A DNA stretch of 64,000 nucleotides, from positions 8,530-72,529 of the forward strand of contig JAZOQB010000010.1 in assembly GCA_045655865.1 (NCBI GenBank). Direction: 5' to 3'. Under the pieces are notes generated by a model. That model was not told the DNA's origin. It worked only from the letters and a program-made list of their open reading frames with translations, and did no database searches. This DNA comes from RGIG5579 sp045655865 (GTDB taxonomy: Bacteria > Bacillota > Clostridia > Oscillospirales > SIG627). The translations under genes were made by a program, and so were the position numbers. Below are positions 50,717 through 60,277 of this stretch, piece by piece. The first letter of the stretch is position 1. Each line of letters opens with the position of its first letter.

Positions 50717-51412
50717 GTGGCAGTTACCTCAATTACGTTTCGCAATTTGATGGAGTGGCTCCGAAAGAGCCTGGCCTTTCTTTTGATCGTGACCGTTCTC
50801 TTTGGCGTCGGTTCTTTTATCGTTACCAAATATCTGATGGAACCGATCTACCGATCCAGCGTTAAATTTTACGCCGGCGGCGAGGAGAATAGCACTCAAG
50901 GGTTCAACTACGCTCTGTCGGTGGCGCCTCAATATATTGAATTTTTGAACGTTACCGAATTTTATGAGGACGTATCCAAAGATATCCTGGAAAGCACCGG
51001 GCAAGAGGTTTCCCCTCGGAAGATCGCCGCGTCTCTCAGCTTTTCCTCGATTATTGAAGAGACTTCTTCCTTTTTCGTTACCGTTTCCGCCGAGGATCCC
51101 AACCTTTCTTACAACATTGCTCTTTCTGTGGCGAAAACGGCACCTGCGCGGATCGCCGGCTTTGAACACATCGGCTCGCTCCAGATTTTGAGCAATCCCT
51201 CACTGCCCACCGCTCCTGCCGGGCCGGACGTGACCAGAAACACTCTGATGGGTCTGCTTTTAGGCTTTGTTCTTTCCGCTGCCATCGTGATCGCAAGGGA
51301 ACTTTTGGACAATCGAATTCAATCCTCCGAGGAGATTTCAGAGCTGTTTGGGCTTCCCATTTTCGGAACGGTTCCTGACTTTTCCACCGGCGACAAGAAG
51401 GGAGGAAGATAA
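50717..51412 (+). CDS. Wzz/CpsC-type polysaccharide co-polymerase, tyrosine-kinase activator
   Basis: The 231-residue protein has a transmembrane segment at about 19-38, an extracytoplasmic helical domain, and a second segment at about 175-194 with the Pro-rich PSLPTAPAGPD stretch before it, as in YveK/CapA/CpsC proteins that set chain length and activate the partner BY-kinase. The start is GTG at 50717 with AAGGAAA upstream. The kinase gene abuts it directly. Confidence 0.88.
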   Translation: MAVTSITFRNLMEWLRKSLAFLLIVTVLFGVGSFIVTKYLMEPIYRSSVKFYAGGEENSTQGFNYALSVAPQYIEFLNVTEFYEDVSKDILESTGQEVSPRKIAASLSFSSIIEETSSFFVTVSAEDPNLSYNIALSVAKTAPARIAGFEHIGSLQILSNPSLPTAPAGPDVTRNTLMGLLLGFVLSAAIVIARELLDNRIQSSEEISELFGLPIFGTVPDFSTGDKKGGR

Positions 51413-52228
51413 ATGGCTAGAACTTCGGGCACACCCGAATCCCTGAGAGAAGGGACCCTTTTTGCTGCCAAGGAAGCCTATCGCACCATTCGCACCAACT
51501 TGATGTTTTCCATGGCAAAGCCGGGGTGCAAGACCATTGTTTTCACCAGCTCCATTCAAGGAGAGGGAAAGACGACCTCTGCGGCCAACGTGGCCTTTTC
51601 TATGGCAAGAGGACAGCAGAAAGTCCTTTTGATGGACCTGGATCTTCGCAGTCCCCGCATTGACCGTTTGGTAAAACTGCCCACTTCCCCGGGCTTGACC
51701 AATCTCCTTAGTGGATTTTCTTCCCTGGAGGAGATCCTTCACAAAAACGTTTTCCCGAATCTGGATGTCATCTGTGCCGGCACCGCTTCCCCCAATCCGG
51801 CGGAAATGGTTGCCAGCGAAGGTATGGCGCAACTGATTCGGAACATGCAAAAGAACTACGACTTTATCATTATTGATACACCCCCTGTTCGCGTGGTGTC
51901 CGACGCGCTACCGCTGGCTCGACTGGCGGACGGCGTGGTGTTGGTGGTTCGTCCTAAGTACACCGCCAGAAAAGACGTAAAGGAGACCATTTCTCAGATC
52001 GAGCTTGTCGGCGGAAAGATTTTGGGCGTGATCGCAAATGGCGTCCAGGAAGAGAAGCGAAGCTACGGCCGGTATCAACACTATGGCCACTACGTTTCCG
52101 AAACCCCTGCCCCCTCATCTTCTGCACGGGAAGCAGAGAAGCATGCACCCCGCTTTCAGGCAAAGGATGGCGCAGCTTCGGAAAGAAAAGAGCCGGACTT
52201 CCAAACGGAAGACCAGCAAGACCGCTGA
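51413..52228 (+). CDS. Bacterial tyrosine kinase (CpsD/CapB/YwqD family)
   Basis: The 271-residue BY-kinase has Walker A SSIQGEGKTT, Walker A' LLMDLDLRSPRID, Walker B FIIIDTPP and a C-terminal tyrosine cluster (YGRYQHYGHY), the autophosphorylation site. It controls surface-polysaccharide export with the preceding CpsC-like protein, and is dephosphorylated by the following PHP phosphatase. ATG follows the cpsC stop immediately, with GGAGG in the end of that gene. Confidence 0.92.
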   Translation: MARTSGTPESLREGTLFAAKEAYRTIRTNLMFSMAKPGCKTIVFTSSIQGEGKTTSAANVAFSMARGQQKVLLMDLDLRSPRIDRLVKLPTSPGLTNLLSGFSSLEEILHKNVFPNLDVICAGTASPNPAEMVASEGMAQLIRNMQKNYDFIIIDTPPVRVVSDALPLARLADGVVLVVRPKYTARKDVKETISQIELVGGKILGVIANGVQEEKRSYGRYQHYGHYVSETPAPSSSAREAEKHAPRFQAKDGAASERKEPDFQTEDQQDR

Positions 52229-52232
52229 TCCC

Positions 52233-52940
52233 ATGAAGGCCGATATTCATTCCCATATTCTTCCCGGGATTGATGATGGCGCAGTGTCTGAGGCTATGAC
52301 GGCCCATCTTCTTCAACGCCTTTCCCGGGCGGGAGTCACTCATCTGGCGCTCACCCCTCACCTTTACCCGGCTCAGATCTCCCGGGAGAGGTTTTGTGCC
52401 CAACGGGAGGCGGCGTTTCAAAGGCTTTTATCTTTGCCCCAGGCCAAAGGCTTTTGCTTTTCCTTGGCTGCGGAGGTGTATCTTACCGAAACGCTGTTTA
52501 ATTGGCAGGATCTTTCGCCGCTTTGCTTTTCGGGAACCGATCTTATGCTTACCGAGCTGGAATATACCGATGAATTGACCTTGTCCACTTTGCGGCGTTT
52601 GGAACGTTTGATCTGGGAATATGACGTTACCCCGGTGTTGGCTCACGTGGACCGATACCCCTTTTTGCGCTCTGCCAAAAAGGTGGCGCAACTTCGGGAA
52701 ATGGGATGCTTGATCTCCTTGAATTTTTCTGCATTCGCGACCTGTGTTCAGCGCTGGAGAGCTTGTAACTTTTTTGCGCAAGGTCTGGTGGATTTTCTCG
52801 GAGAGGACGTTCATCGGTACGTACTGGGGGAAGATGAGAGAAAAAAGATCGTGGAAAAGGTGGAAAAGAAAGAAAAAGATTTGTTCCGGGTTCTGGATGA
52901 AAACGCCTTGTCTCTGATCTTTTCCAAAACAATTTTATAA
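52233..52940 (+). CDS. PHP-type protein-tyrosine phosphatase (CpsB/YwqE family)
   Basis: The 235-residue PHP phosphatase has MKADIHSHILPGIDDGA (HxH metal motif), TPHLYP, LAHVDRY (AHPERY in most relatives) and LGEDVHRY near the end (SDxH equivalent). It removes phosphate from the BY-kinase. The ATG at 52233 is 4 nt after the kinase stop, with little ribosome-binding site, so translation is probably coupled. The longer frame from 52038 is a shadow of the kinase gene. Confidence 0.88.
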   Translation: MKADIHSHILPGIDDGAVSEAMTAHLLQRLSRAGVTHLALTPHLYPAQISRERFCAQREAAFQRLLSLPQAKGFCFSLAAEVYLTETLFNWQDLSPLCFSGTDLMLTELEYTDELTLSTLRRLERLIWEYDVTPVLAHVDRYPFLRSAKKVAQLREMGCLISLNFSAFATCVQRWRACNFFAQGLVDFLGEDVHRYVLGEDERKKIVEKVEKKEKDLFRVLDENALSLIFSKTIL

Positions 52941-52953
52941 ATCAGAGTCTTAT

Positions 52954-52983
52954 GCGGCGTGACGGATCACGCCGCGATTTTTT
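52954..52983 (+). terminator. Terminator after the CpsC-CpsD-CpsB module
   Basis: A perfect 9-bp GC-rich stem (GCGGCGTGA/TCACGCCGC) followed by GA and six Ts. Glycosyltransferase genes do not follow, so the module stands alone. Confidence 0.92.
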
Positions 52984-53025
52984 ATCTTTGTCCCGGCTTA
53001 AAAAAAGAGAAACAAGGAGAAAACG

Positions 53026-53532
53026 ATGATCTACACCTATGGAAACAAAACCCCGCAGATCGGGGAGGAAGTCTTTTTGGCGGATAATGCCGCTGTGGTA
53101 GGCGATGTCAAACTGGAAAGAGGCGCCAGCGTCTGGTTTGGAGCGGTGATTCGGGGAGACGAGTCCGGCATTGAGGTGGGAGAGAACACCAATATACAGG
53201 ATAACGCCACCCTTCACGGTGGGAAAAATTTTCCGGTGAAGCTTGGAAAGAACATTACCGTGGGGCACAACGCGGTGGTCCACGGCTGCACCGTGGGAGA
53301 CAATTGCATCATTGGCATGGGTTCGGTGATCCTCAACGGCGCGGTGATCGGAGAAGGGTGTCTGATCGGCGCCGGGGCGCTTATCAAAGAGGGTATGGTG
53401 GTGCCGCCCCGGTCTCTTTGCGTGGGGGTTCCTGCCAAAGTGGTGCGCACTCTGGATGAGGCGGGCCTGAAAAAGATTCTGGACAACGCCGCACTTTACA
53501 CCCATCTTGCCCGGGAGTATCAGGATAGGTGA
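53026..53532 (+). CDS. Gamma-carbonic anhydrase family protein
   Basis: The 168-residue left-handed beta-helix protein of the YrdA/Cam type has hexapeptide repeats and the three zinc-ligand histidines (His64 in ATLHGG; His81 and His86 in GHNAVVHGC). It probably forms a trimer. Many relatives have weak or untested carbonic anhydrase activity. AAGGAG precedes the ATG. Confidence 0.88.
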   Translation: MIYTYGNKTPQIGEEVFLADNAAVVGDVKLERGASVWFGAVIRGDESGIEVGENTNIQDNATLHGGKNFPVKLGKNITVGHNAVVHGCTVGDNCIIGMGSVILNGAVIGEGCLIGAGALIKEGMVVPPRSLCVGVPAKVVRTLDEAGLKKILDNAALYTHLAREYQDR

Positions 53533-53590
53533 GGTGAGATTTGCGCCCCGGAAACTTATTTTGGGGATTTCGTAAAATTTCCCGAATCCC

Positions 53591-53619
53591 TTGCAAAGAG
53601 AGGGAACATCCGATATAAT
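53591..53619 (+). promoter_or_regulatory. Promoter of the LCP-like gene
   Basis: TTGCAA at 53591-53596, a 17-bp spacer and TATAAT at 53614-53619, 34 nt before the start codon. Confidence 0.85.
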
Positions 53620-53652
53620 TGAAACAGAGATGACAGAGAAGGAGGAACGTTA

Positions 53653-54570
53653 ATGAAGCGTTCTTTGCGGGATTATTTGCTGACGCTTTGTATTGCGATT
53701 CTGATTTTTACCGTAACGGCGTTTTTTTTGATCCAGGCCGCGGAAGGGCTCATGGGCGACGTGATCGGTAAGATCGGCTCTCAAGGGGAAACGGTTACCA
53801 CGGAGGAACCCAGTACTTTGCCCAGCCAGCCCAGCGCCACACCGGATGCGGGACAGCAAAAAGACGTGGTGGCTACCTTTCTTTTGATAGGAGTCGATCA
53901 AAACAAGCGCCAGGCTGACGCCATTTTCCTGGTTGGGATCAACCAAACAAAAAAAGAGGCTACGGTGGTGCTCATTCCCTCCAACACCGTGGTGCCGGAA
54001 GGAACCGGTCGCTACGCGCTGGGGGATCTGTACGCCACGAAAAGTGTGAATTATTTTCAGGAATTCATTGCCCGGGAGACGGGAGTAAAGCCTGATTATT
54101 ACGCGGTGATGTCCATGTCTGCTCTGTCCAATCTCATTGATTTTTTGGGTGGGATCCGGTATAACGTTCCTGAGAATATGTACGTTTTTGACCCCAATAA
54201 CAATTTTAAGATCAATCTGCAGGCCGGAGCTCGGACCCTCAGCGGAGACCAGGTTCTTCAGCTGGTTTCTTACATGGGTTACAAAAACGGAAAGACCGGA
54301 CGGGAAGACACTCAGATCACCTTTGCCAGAGCCTTTTGCAATACCTTTCTTACGCCGGAGAACCTGACTCGGTTCAAGAGCATTATGTACAACATCTATT
54401 ACAACGTGGAGACCAATTTTGGCGAGGCGGATTTTAACGCTTTGAGCGATTTGATCTTCCATTTCGCTGAGTACACGCAAAACTTCTCTCGCATCCCCGG
54501 CGGAAACAGCGGAGGGTTTTACACCATTACCAGTTCTCGGGCAAAGGCGTTGTTCGAGTCATATCAATAA
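53653..54570 (+). CDS. Divergent LytR-CpsA-Psr (LCP) family protein
   Basis: The 305-residue protein has an N-terminal membrane anchor (about 10-32), a Ser/Thr/Pro linker and an LCP-like extracellular domain (LLIGVDQNKRQADAIFLVGIN). LCP enzymes attach teichoic acid or capsule to peptidoglycan. Here the hallmark PRDT phosphate-binding loop reads IPSNT, and the later arginine motif is also altered, so transferase activity is doubtful. GGAGG precedes the ATG. Neighbouring capsule-kinase and YfhO genes fit an envelope role. Confidence 0.8.
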   Translation: MKRSLRDYLLTLCIAILIFTVTAFFLIQAAEGLMGDVIGKIGSQGETVTTEEPSTLPSQPSATPDAGQQKDVVATFLLIGVDQNKRQADAIFLVGINQTKKEATVVLIPSNTVVPEGTGRYALGDLYATKSVNYFQEFIARETGVKPDYYAVMSMSALSNLIDFLGGIRYNVPENMYVFDPNNNFKINLQAGARTLSGDQVLQLVSYMGYKNGKTGREDTQITFARAFCNTFLTPENLTRFKSIMYNIYYNVETNFGEADFNALSDLIFHFAEYTQNFSRIPGGNSGGFYTITSSRAKALFESYQ

Positions 54571-54578
54571 ATACGGGG

Positions 54579-54605
54579 AAGAAGGAGGGGCTCACCTCCT
54601 TTTTC
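54579..54605 (+). terminator. Probable terminator after the LCP-like gene
   Basis: AAGGAGG (54582-54588) pairs with CCTCCTT (54595-54601), followed by Ts. The short stem may only partly terminate before yfhO. Confidence 0.6.
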
Positions 54606-54628
54606 TGTTTGGATCACCGGAGGAATCC

Positions 54629-57415
54629 ATGGACAAAACAAGAGAGCAGACCGCCCGGCCAAAAGAGGGCGCCGGGAGCGGGATCGCCCGGGCATGGACA
54701 AAGAGCATGTGTTTTTTAGAGAAGAAGCGGAAGGGACCTCTTCCCCTGGTTCTCTCCTTTCTGCTACCCTTTTTGATCTTTGCTTTGTGCCTTATCTTTC
54801 AAGGAGTCTACCCTTTTGGAGACCGGCAGATCATCAATTACGATGGCTGGCACCAGTATTACCCCTTTCTCCTCAAGCTTTGGGACCATTTCCACGAAGG
54901 AACCGGTCTTCTCTACGATTGGTCTATGGGCATGGGAACCAATTTTCTCTCCATGCTCTCCTATTACGGCTCCAGCCCCTTAAATCTCCTTTTGGTACTG
55001 GTTCCTGTAAGGGAATTCCGGGTGCTGTTCACCTTGCTTGTTTGTTTGCGCATTGGCGCGGCCGGGCTATTTACCGGGCTTTTTTTGAAAAGAATTTTTA
55101 AAAACCCCGGTTGGTCGATCGCCTTTTTTGCCGCCGGCTACGCTCTTTCCGGTTATTTTTTGGGCTACTACTGGAATAATATGTGGTTGGATACCGTGGC
55201 CCTTTATCCCCTTTTGTGTCTGGCTACCGTCAAGCTTTTTCGGGAGGGGAAAAGTTGGCTTTACGTTCTGGTTTTGGCTTTGAGCCTGTTTTCCAATTAC
55301 TACATTGGCTACATGAGCGCTCTGTTTACCGTTTTGGTGTTTTTCGCTTTGTGTATTCTGGACCGGGTGGGCTTTTTGGATTTTTTAAAAAAAGGCTTCC
55401 GATTGCTCATAGCTACCCTTTTGGGTGCGGGTCTTACCGCCGTTTTGCTCTTACCCGCTTTTTTTGGACTTCTCAATACCGTCTCGACCACCGACCCTGC
55501 GCCGGTGTACGTCAGCTTTTATGAATCGGTGCGTGATCTGATCACCCCACTCTCTTCCTTCCATGCTCCCACGGTCATGGAGGGCTTGCCCAATCTTTCC
55601 ACGGCAGCGCTTCTTTCTCTGTTTGCTTTCGGCTTTTTTTGGGCAAAGAAGATCGCCTTGCGGGAAAAGCTGGTGTTTTTTGCAGTACTTTTGTTCCTTC
55701 TTTTCTCGATGAATTTTAGCGTGCTCAATTATATTTGGCACGGTATGCACTTTACCAATATGATCCCCTACCGATTTGCGTTTCTCTTTTCTTTTGTGGT
55801 GGTGGTCATGGCCTATCGGTATTACAAAACGGCTCTGCCTCACTTCGACTGGATCGATGCGGTGGGAATGCTCCTTTTTGCCGCGCTTCTTATGATTTGC
55901 GCTTTTGGCTTTTATCCCAACGGAAGCGTTTTGGGGACGGTGGCGGTGGTGGCGCTTGCCGTGGTGGCGTTGGTGTTTTGTTCGGTGGGGATCATCTCCC
56001 GCAGGACGCTGACCCTTTTTGTCTGCGGCACCCTGACGGTGGAACTTTGCGTGAACGCGGCGCTGGGAACCGGGGCTGTGGGAAATACCAGCTACTCCGA
56101 GTACTTTGATACCAAGCGGGGAGAGGAAATGGAGACCCTGGTGGAGAAAGTGAAAGAAATGGAGGCACAAAGCCAGGATTTTTACAGAATGGAGAGCACC
56201 GAGTGGCGGAGCTTGAACGATTCTTGCTTTTACAATTACAACGGGATCTCTCAGTTTGCATCTTCTGCCAACGTGAACGTATCTACGTTTCTCCAAGCTC
56301 TGGGAATGCCTGCGGATCCGGGGAGCAACCGTTTTGTTTACGTTCACGGAACGCCCCTGGCAGATACCCTTTTGGGCGTAAAATATCTGGTACAGAAAAG
56401 CGGATATTTGTCTGACACGGGAATGACTTTGCTTTCCGCTCCCAAAAACGGCTCCACTTCCGCTCTCTACCAAACCTCCTCCTTTGCCGGACTTGGCTTT
56501 CTTTTGGAAGAGGAGGCGGGAGACTTCCAATTCGATTCGACTCAGAAGCCCTATGAAAAACAAAACGCTCTGTTTCGTGCTCTGACGGGACTCAAGGGAG
56601 ATCTGTTTTCCGTAGTTGCCCCGTCCGGGGGAGAGCATATGGGCCTTTCCGTTCAAGACGAAGGGGAAGGGAAATACCGCTTTTCCTGGCAGGAGGGTGA
56701 GGAGTCGTCCCCACGGGTGCTTCGCTTTTCCTATACCTTGCCCCAAACGGGGATGGTCTACATTTATGCCGACGTTCCTCTGGCAAATTTTACGCAAGTC
56801 AATAACGCTTGGCATTGCATTGAGGACTATCCCAATTTCTTCTCTGCCGGATACTTTCGGGAGGGAGAGGAATTTTCTTTGCGTACCGTAATTCAGGAGG
56901 AGACCCAAGAGGCGTTTTCCGATACCGCTACCTTCTACGTTTGCACCATGGACCAGGCCCTTTGGGAAGAGGGACTGGAAAAGATCAAAGATGAGAAGCT
57001 TGTCATTACCTCTTTTGAGGATACTGAAGTGGAAGGGAAGATCACGGCCGGCGCCGACGGGTATCTTTACACCTCGATCCCCTGGGAACCGGGCGCCTGG
57101 CGGGTATGGGTAGATGGAAAAGAGGTGCAAGCGGTGCCCTTTGCCGGATCCTTTGTGGGGCTATACCTGACACAAGGGGAGCACACCGTCACCTTTTCCT
57201 ACTCACCCAAGGGCTTTGCTATCGGGGCGTACATCACGGCGGGATCGGTTTTGCTCTTCGTGCTCCTTTGTATCTTTGAGGCGCGCGGAAAGGGGCTGTT
57301 TCCGGAAAAGCCCCGGGCGCTACCCCCGGAGACCGAAGAAAAGCCGGGAGAAGAAAATCCAGGAGAAGAAAATGACCGTTCAGAAGTTGATGAGTCTTAC
57401 CCGGAAGGGGATTGA
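54629..57415 (+). CDS. YfhO-family integral membrane protein
   Basis: The 928-residue protein has a cytoplasmic start, about 12-14 membrane segments between 40 and 480, a large extracytoplasmic domain (about 490-870) and a final membrane segment (about 875-895) with an acidic tail. The early motif NYDGWHQYYPF and the GMGTNF block are typical of YfhO, a GT-C-like family implicated in glycosylating lipoteichoic acid in some Firmicutes. Its end overlaps the next gene by 44 nt in another frame. Confidence 0.88.
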   Translation: MDKTREQTARPKEGAGSGIARAWTKSMCFLEKKRKGPLPLVLSFLLPFLIFALCLIFQGVYPFGDRQIINYDGWHQYYPFLLKLWDHFHEGTGLLYDWSMGMGTNFLSMLSYYGSSPLNLLLVLVPVREFRVLFTLLVCLRIGAAGLFTGLFLKRIFKNPGWSIAFFAAGYALSGYFLGYYWNNMWLDTVALYPLLCLATVKLFREGKSWLYVLVLALSLFSNYYIGYMSALFTVLVFFALCILDRVGFLDFLKKGFRLLIATLLGAGLTAVLLLPAFFGLLNTVSTTDPAPVYVSFYESVRDLITPLSSFHAPTVMEGLPNLSTAALLSLFAFGFFWAKKIALREKLVFFAVLLFLLFSMNFSVLNYIWHGMHFTNMIPYRFAFLFSFVVVVMAYRYYKTALPHFDWIDAVGMLLFAALLMICAFGFYPNGSVLGTVAVVALAVVALVFCSVGIISRRTLTLFVCGTLTVELCVNAALGTGAVGNTSYSEYFDTKRGEEMETLVEKVKEMEAQSQDFYRMESTEWRSLNDSCFYNYNGISQFASSANVNVSTFLQALGMPADPGSNRFVYVHGTPLADTLLGVKYLVQKSGYLSDTGMTLLSAPKNGSTSALYQTSSFAGLGFLLEEEAGDFQFDSTQKPYEKQNALFRALTGLKGDLFSVVAPSGGEHMGLSVQDEGEGKYRFSWQEGEESSPRVLRFSYTLPQTGMVYIYADVPLANFTQVNNAWHCIEDYPNFFSAGYFREGEEFSLRTVIQEETQEAFSDTATFYVCTMDQALWEEGLEKIKDEKLVITSFEDTEVEGKITAGADGYLYTSIPWEPGAWRVWVDGKEVQAVPFAGSFVGLYLTQGEHTVTFSYSPKGFAIGAYITAGSVLLFVLLCIFEARGKGLFPEKPRALPPETEEKPGEENPGEENDRSEVDESYPEGD

Positions 57416-58106
57416 CGATTTTTCCATGGTAGAAGAGGGGGATCGGATCGCCGTGGGCGTGTCCGGGGGGAAGGATTCCTTGGCCCTTGTCACGGCCCTT
57501 GCCCATCTTTCCCGCTTTTACCCGAAAAAATTTACCGTGGTGGGAATCACCGTGGACCTGGGATTTCCCGGGGCGGATTTTTCTCCCATCGCCCGGTATC
57601 TGGAAGGGCTTGGCGTGGAGTATCACGTGGAGAAGACCGACATTGGCAAGGTCGTGTTCGATATGCGAAAAGAAAAGAATCCCTGTTCCCTTTGTTCGAA
57701 AATGAAGCGGGGGGTTCTGTGCAGCACCGCCCGGGAGCTGGGTTGCAATAAGTTGGCCCTGGCCCATCACCGGGATGACGTGATCGACACGTTTCTCTTA
57801 AATCTTTTTTACGCCGGAAGGATCGACACCTTTTTGCCGGTGACCGATCTTGACAAGACCGGCGTTGTGGTGATCCGCCCCTTTCTTTACGTGGAAGAAA
57901 AGGAGCTGGTCTATTTTGCCGGTCGCAATCCCATGCCGGTCTGCTCCTCTCTTTGTCCGGCAGACAAACACACGTCCCGGGAGGATGTGAAGGTTCTCCT
58001 TCGCACCCTGGCGCGGGAGAATCCCGACATTAAGGCAAAGATCTTCGGCGCCATTCAACGGGCCGGACTTCTGAACCGGGAGAAAAATAATACCATTCGC
58101 CTCTAG
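57372..58106 (+). CDS. TtcA-like tRNA 2-thiolation ATPase
   Basis: This 244-residue PP-loop ATPase has GVSGGKDS (31-36 for SGGKDS), the NPCSLCSKMKRG CxxC and a later SLCPADK cysteine, matching TtcA-type enzymes that use an Fe-S cluster to make 2-thiocytidine at tRNA position 32. TilS-like lysidine synthesis is less likely because the C-terminal domains are missing. The ATG at 57372 has AGGAGA upstream within yfhO; the longer frame from 57216 is a shadow. Confidence 0.88.
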   Translation: MTVQKLMSLTRKGIDDFSMVEEGDRIAVGVSGGKDSLALVTALAHLSRFYPKKFTVVGITVDLGFPGADFSPIARYLEGLGVEYHVEKTDIGKVVFDMRKEKNPCSLCSKMKRGVLCSTARELGCNKLALAHHRDDVIDTFLLNLFYAGRIDTFLPVTDLDKTGVVVIRPFLYVEEKELVYFAGRNPMPVCSSLCPADKHTSREDVKVLLRTLARENPDIKAKIFGAIQRAGLLNREKNNTIRL

Positions 58107-58151
58107 CTTCTCCCAGAATGTGAAAAAATTGTTAACAATAGAAGCAACTGC

Positions 58152-58217
58152 TTGAAATTTACCCGGGTTGGGGTATAATAATATTGGAATTTAGCACTCG
58201 AGATAGAAGAGTGCTAA
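58152..58217 (+). promoter_or_regulatory. groESL promoter with CIRCE element
   Basis: The promoter is TTGAAA at 58152-58157, a 16-bp spacer and TATAAT at 58174-58179. A perfect CIRCE inverted repeat, TTAGCACTC-N9-GAGTGCTAA, is at 58191-58217. HrcA bound there represses the operon until heat shock. hrcA itself is not in the window. Confidence 0.97.
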
Positions 58218-58535
<318 letters not shown>

Positions 58536-58548
58536 GGAGGTTTTCATT

Positions 58549-60183
58549 ATGGCAAAAGATATTCTTTACGGCATTGAAGCCAGAACCAAACTCATGCAGG
58601 GCATCGACCAGCTTGCCAATGCGGTGAAGTCCACCATCGGCCCCAAAGGCAGAAACGTAGTTTTGGACAAGAAATTCGGTTCTCCTCTGATCACCAACGA
58701 CGGTGTGACCATCGCCAAGGAGATCGAACTTCCCGATCCCTTTGAAAATATGGGTGCGCAGCTTGTGAGAGAGGTTGCCGTTAAGACCAACGACGCCGCC
58801 GGCGACGGTACTACCACCGCCACTGTTTTGGCGCAGGCCTTCGTTCGCGAGGGAATGAAGAACGTTACCGCGGGCGCCAATCCCATGGTGATCAAAAAAG
58901 GTATCTCCAAGGCAGTTGACTGTGCCATCGCTCAGCTCAAGGCCAACTCCAAGCCTGTTTCCGGTAAGGAAGACATCATCCGCGTCGGTACCATTTCCGG
59001 CGGGGATCAGATTTTGGGAAATCTCATTGCCGACGCCATGGAAAAGGTTTCCGCTGACGGGGTCATTACCGTGGAAGAGAGCAAGTCTGCCGAGACCTAT
59101 TGCGAAGTGGTAGAGGGTATGCAGTTTGACCGCGGATACCTCTCCCCCTATATGGTTACCGATACCGATAAGATGGAGGCCGTGTTTGACGATGCCATCC
59201 TTCTGATCACCGATAAGAAGATCTCCAACATTCAGGAGATCCTGCCCTTGCTGGAGCAGGTTATGCAGTCCGGCAAGAAGCTGGTGATCATTGCCGAGGA
59301 CGTGGAGGGCGAAGCTCTTTCCACTCTGCTTGTAAACAAGCTCCGCGGCACCTTTACCTGCGCTGCTGTGAAGGCACCCGGTTTCGGTGATCGCAGAAAA
59401 GATATGCTTCAGGACATTGCCATTCTCACCGGAGGAACCGTGATCTCTTCCGATCTGGGTCTGGAACTGAAAGAGACCACCCTGGCTATGCTCGGTAAGG
59501 CCAAACAGGTCAAGATCACCAAGGAGAACACCATCATCGTAGGCGGTCAGGGCGACGCTCAGGCCATCCGCGATCGCATCGCTTCCATTCGCTCCAACAT
59601 TGAGACCACCACCAGCGATTTCGACCGTGAAAAGCTCCAGGAGAGACTGGCAAAGCTGGCTGGCGGCGTTGCGGTGATCAAGGTGGGTGCTGCCACTGAG
59701 GCAGAAATGAAAGATAAGAAACTTCGCGTGGAAGATGCGCTCAACGCCACTCGTGCCGCTGTGGAAGAGGGCATTGTGCCCGGTGGCGGCGTTGCTCTGC
59801 TCAACACCGTTTCCGCTGTTCGCGCTCTCTTGGATCAGACCGAAGGGGAAGAGAAGATCGGTGTTCAGATCGTTCTGCGCGCGCTGGAAGATCCTTGCCG
59901 TCAGATCGCTGCCAACGCCGGCTTTGAGGAGAGCGTGATTGTGGATAAGATCCTCTCTTCCGGAAAGGTAGCTTACGGCTTTAACGCTTACACCGAGGAG
60001 TATGTGGACATGTACGAGGCCGGGATCATCGATCCTACCAAGGTGACCCGTTCCGCTCTGGCCAACGCCTCCAGCGTTGCCGCTATGGTTCTCACCACGG
60101 AAGTTCTGGTAGCAGAGAAGAAAGAAGACGCTCAGGCTGCTATGGCCGCTCAGGCTGCTGCCGCCGGCGGCGGAATGTATTAA
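58549..60183 (+). CDS. groEL: Chaperonin GroEL
   Basis: The 544-residue GroEL has the N-terminal ATP-site motif [33 protein letters not shown], the apical domain, [13 protein letters not shown] and the flexible Gly-rich end GGGMY. The opposite-strand 634-residue frame over it is a coding shadow. Confidence 0.98.
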   Translation: MAKDILYGIEARTKLMQGIDQLANAVKSTIGPKGRNVVLDKKFGSPLITNDGVTIAKEIELPDPFENMGAQLVREVAVKTNDAAGDGTTTATVLAQAFVREGMKNVTAGANPMVIKKGISKAVDCAIAQLKANSKPVSGKEDIIRVGTISGGDQILGNLIADAMEKVSADGVITVEESKSAETYCEVVEGMQFDRGYLSPYMVTDTDKMEAVFDDAILLITDKKISNIQEILPLLEQVMQSGKKLVIIAEDVEGEALSTLLVNKLRGTFTCAAVKAPGFGDRRKDMLQDIAILTGGTVISSDLGLELKETTLAMLGKAKQVKITKENTIIVGGQGDAQAIRDRIASIRSNIETTTSDFDREKLQERLAKLAGGVAVIKVGAATEAEMKDKKLRVEDALNATRAAVEEGIVPGGGVALLNTVSAVRALLDQTEGEEKIGVQIVLRALEDPCRQIAANAGFEESVIVDKILSSGKVAYGFNAYTEEYVDMYEAGIIDPTKVTRSALANASSVAAMVLTTEVLVAEKKEDAQAAMAAQAAAAGGGMY

Positions 60184-60202
60184 GCGCCAAAAATTTCCAA
60201 AC

Positions 60203-60236
60203 AAAAAAGGTCGAGGGAAAAAGCCTCGACCTTTTT
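60203..60236. terminator. Terminator after groEL
   Basis: GGTCGAGG/CCTCGACC stem with A and T runs, so it can serve both groESL and the convergent uppP gene. Confidence 0.9.
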
Positions 60237-60277
60237 CTTCGTTTTTTCTATTGCCGGGATCGGTCTGGGTAACGGTT

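Noticed and set aside
55451..57130. 559-residue minus-strand ORF opposite yfhO
   Set aside because: Low-complexity His/Arg/Lys-rich translation, antisense to a clear membrane protein.
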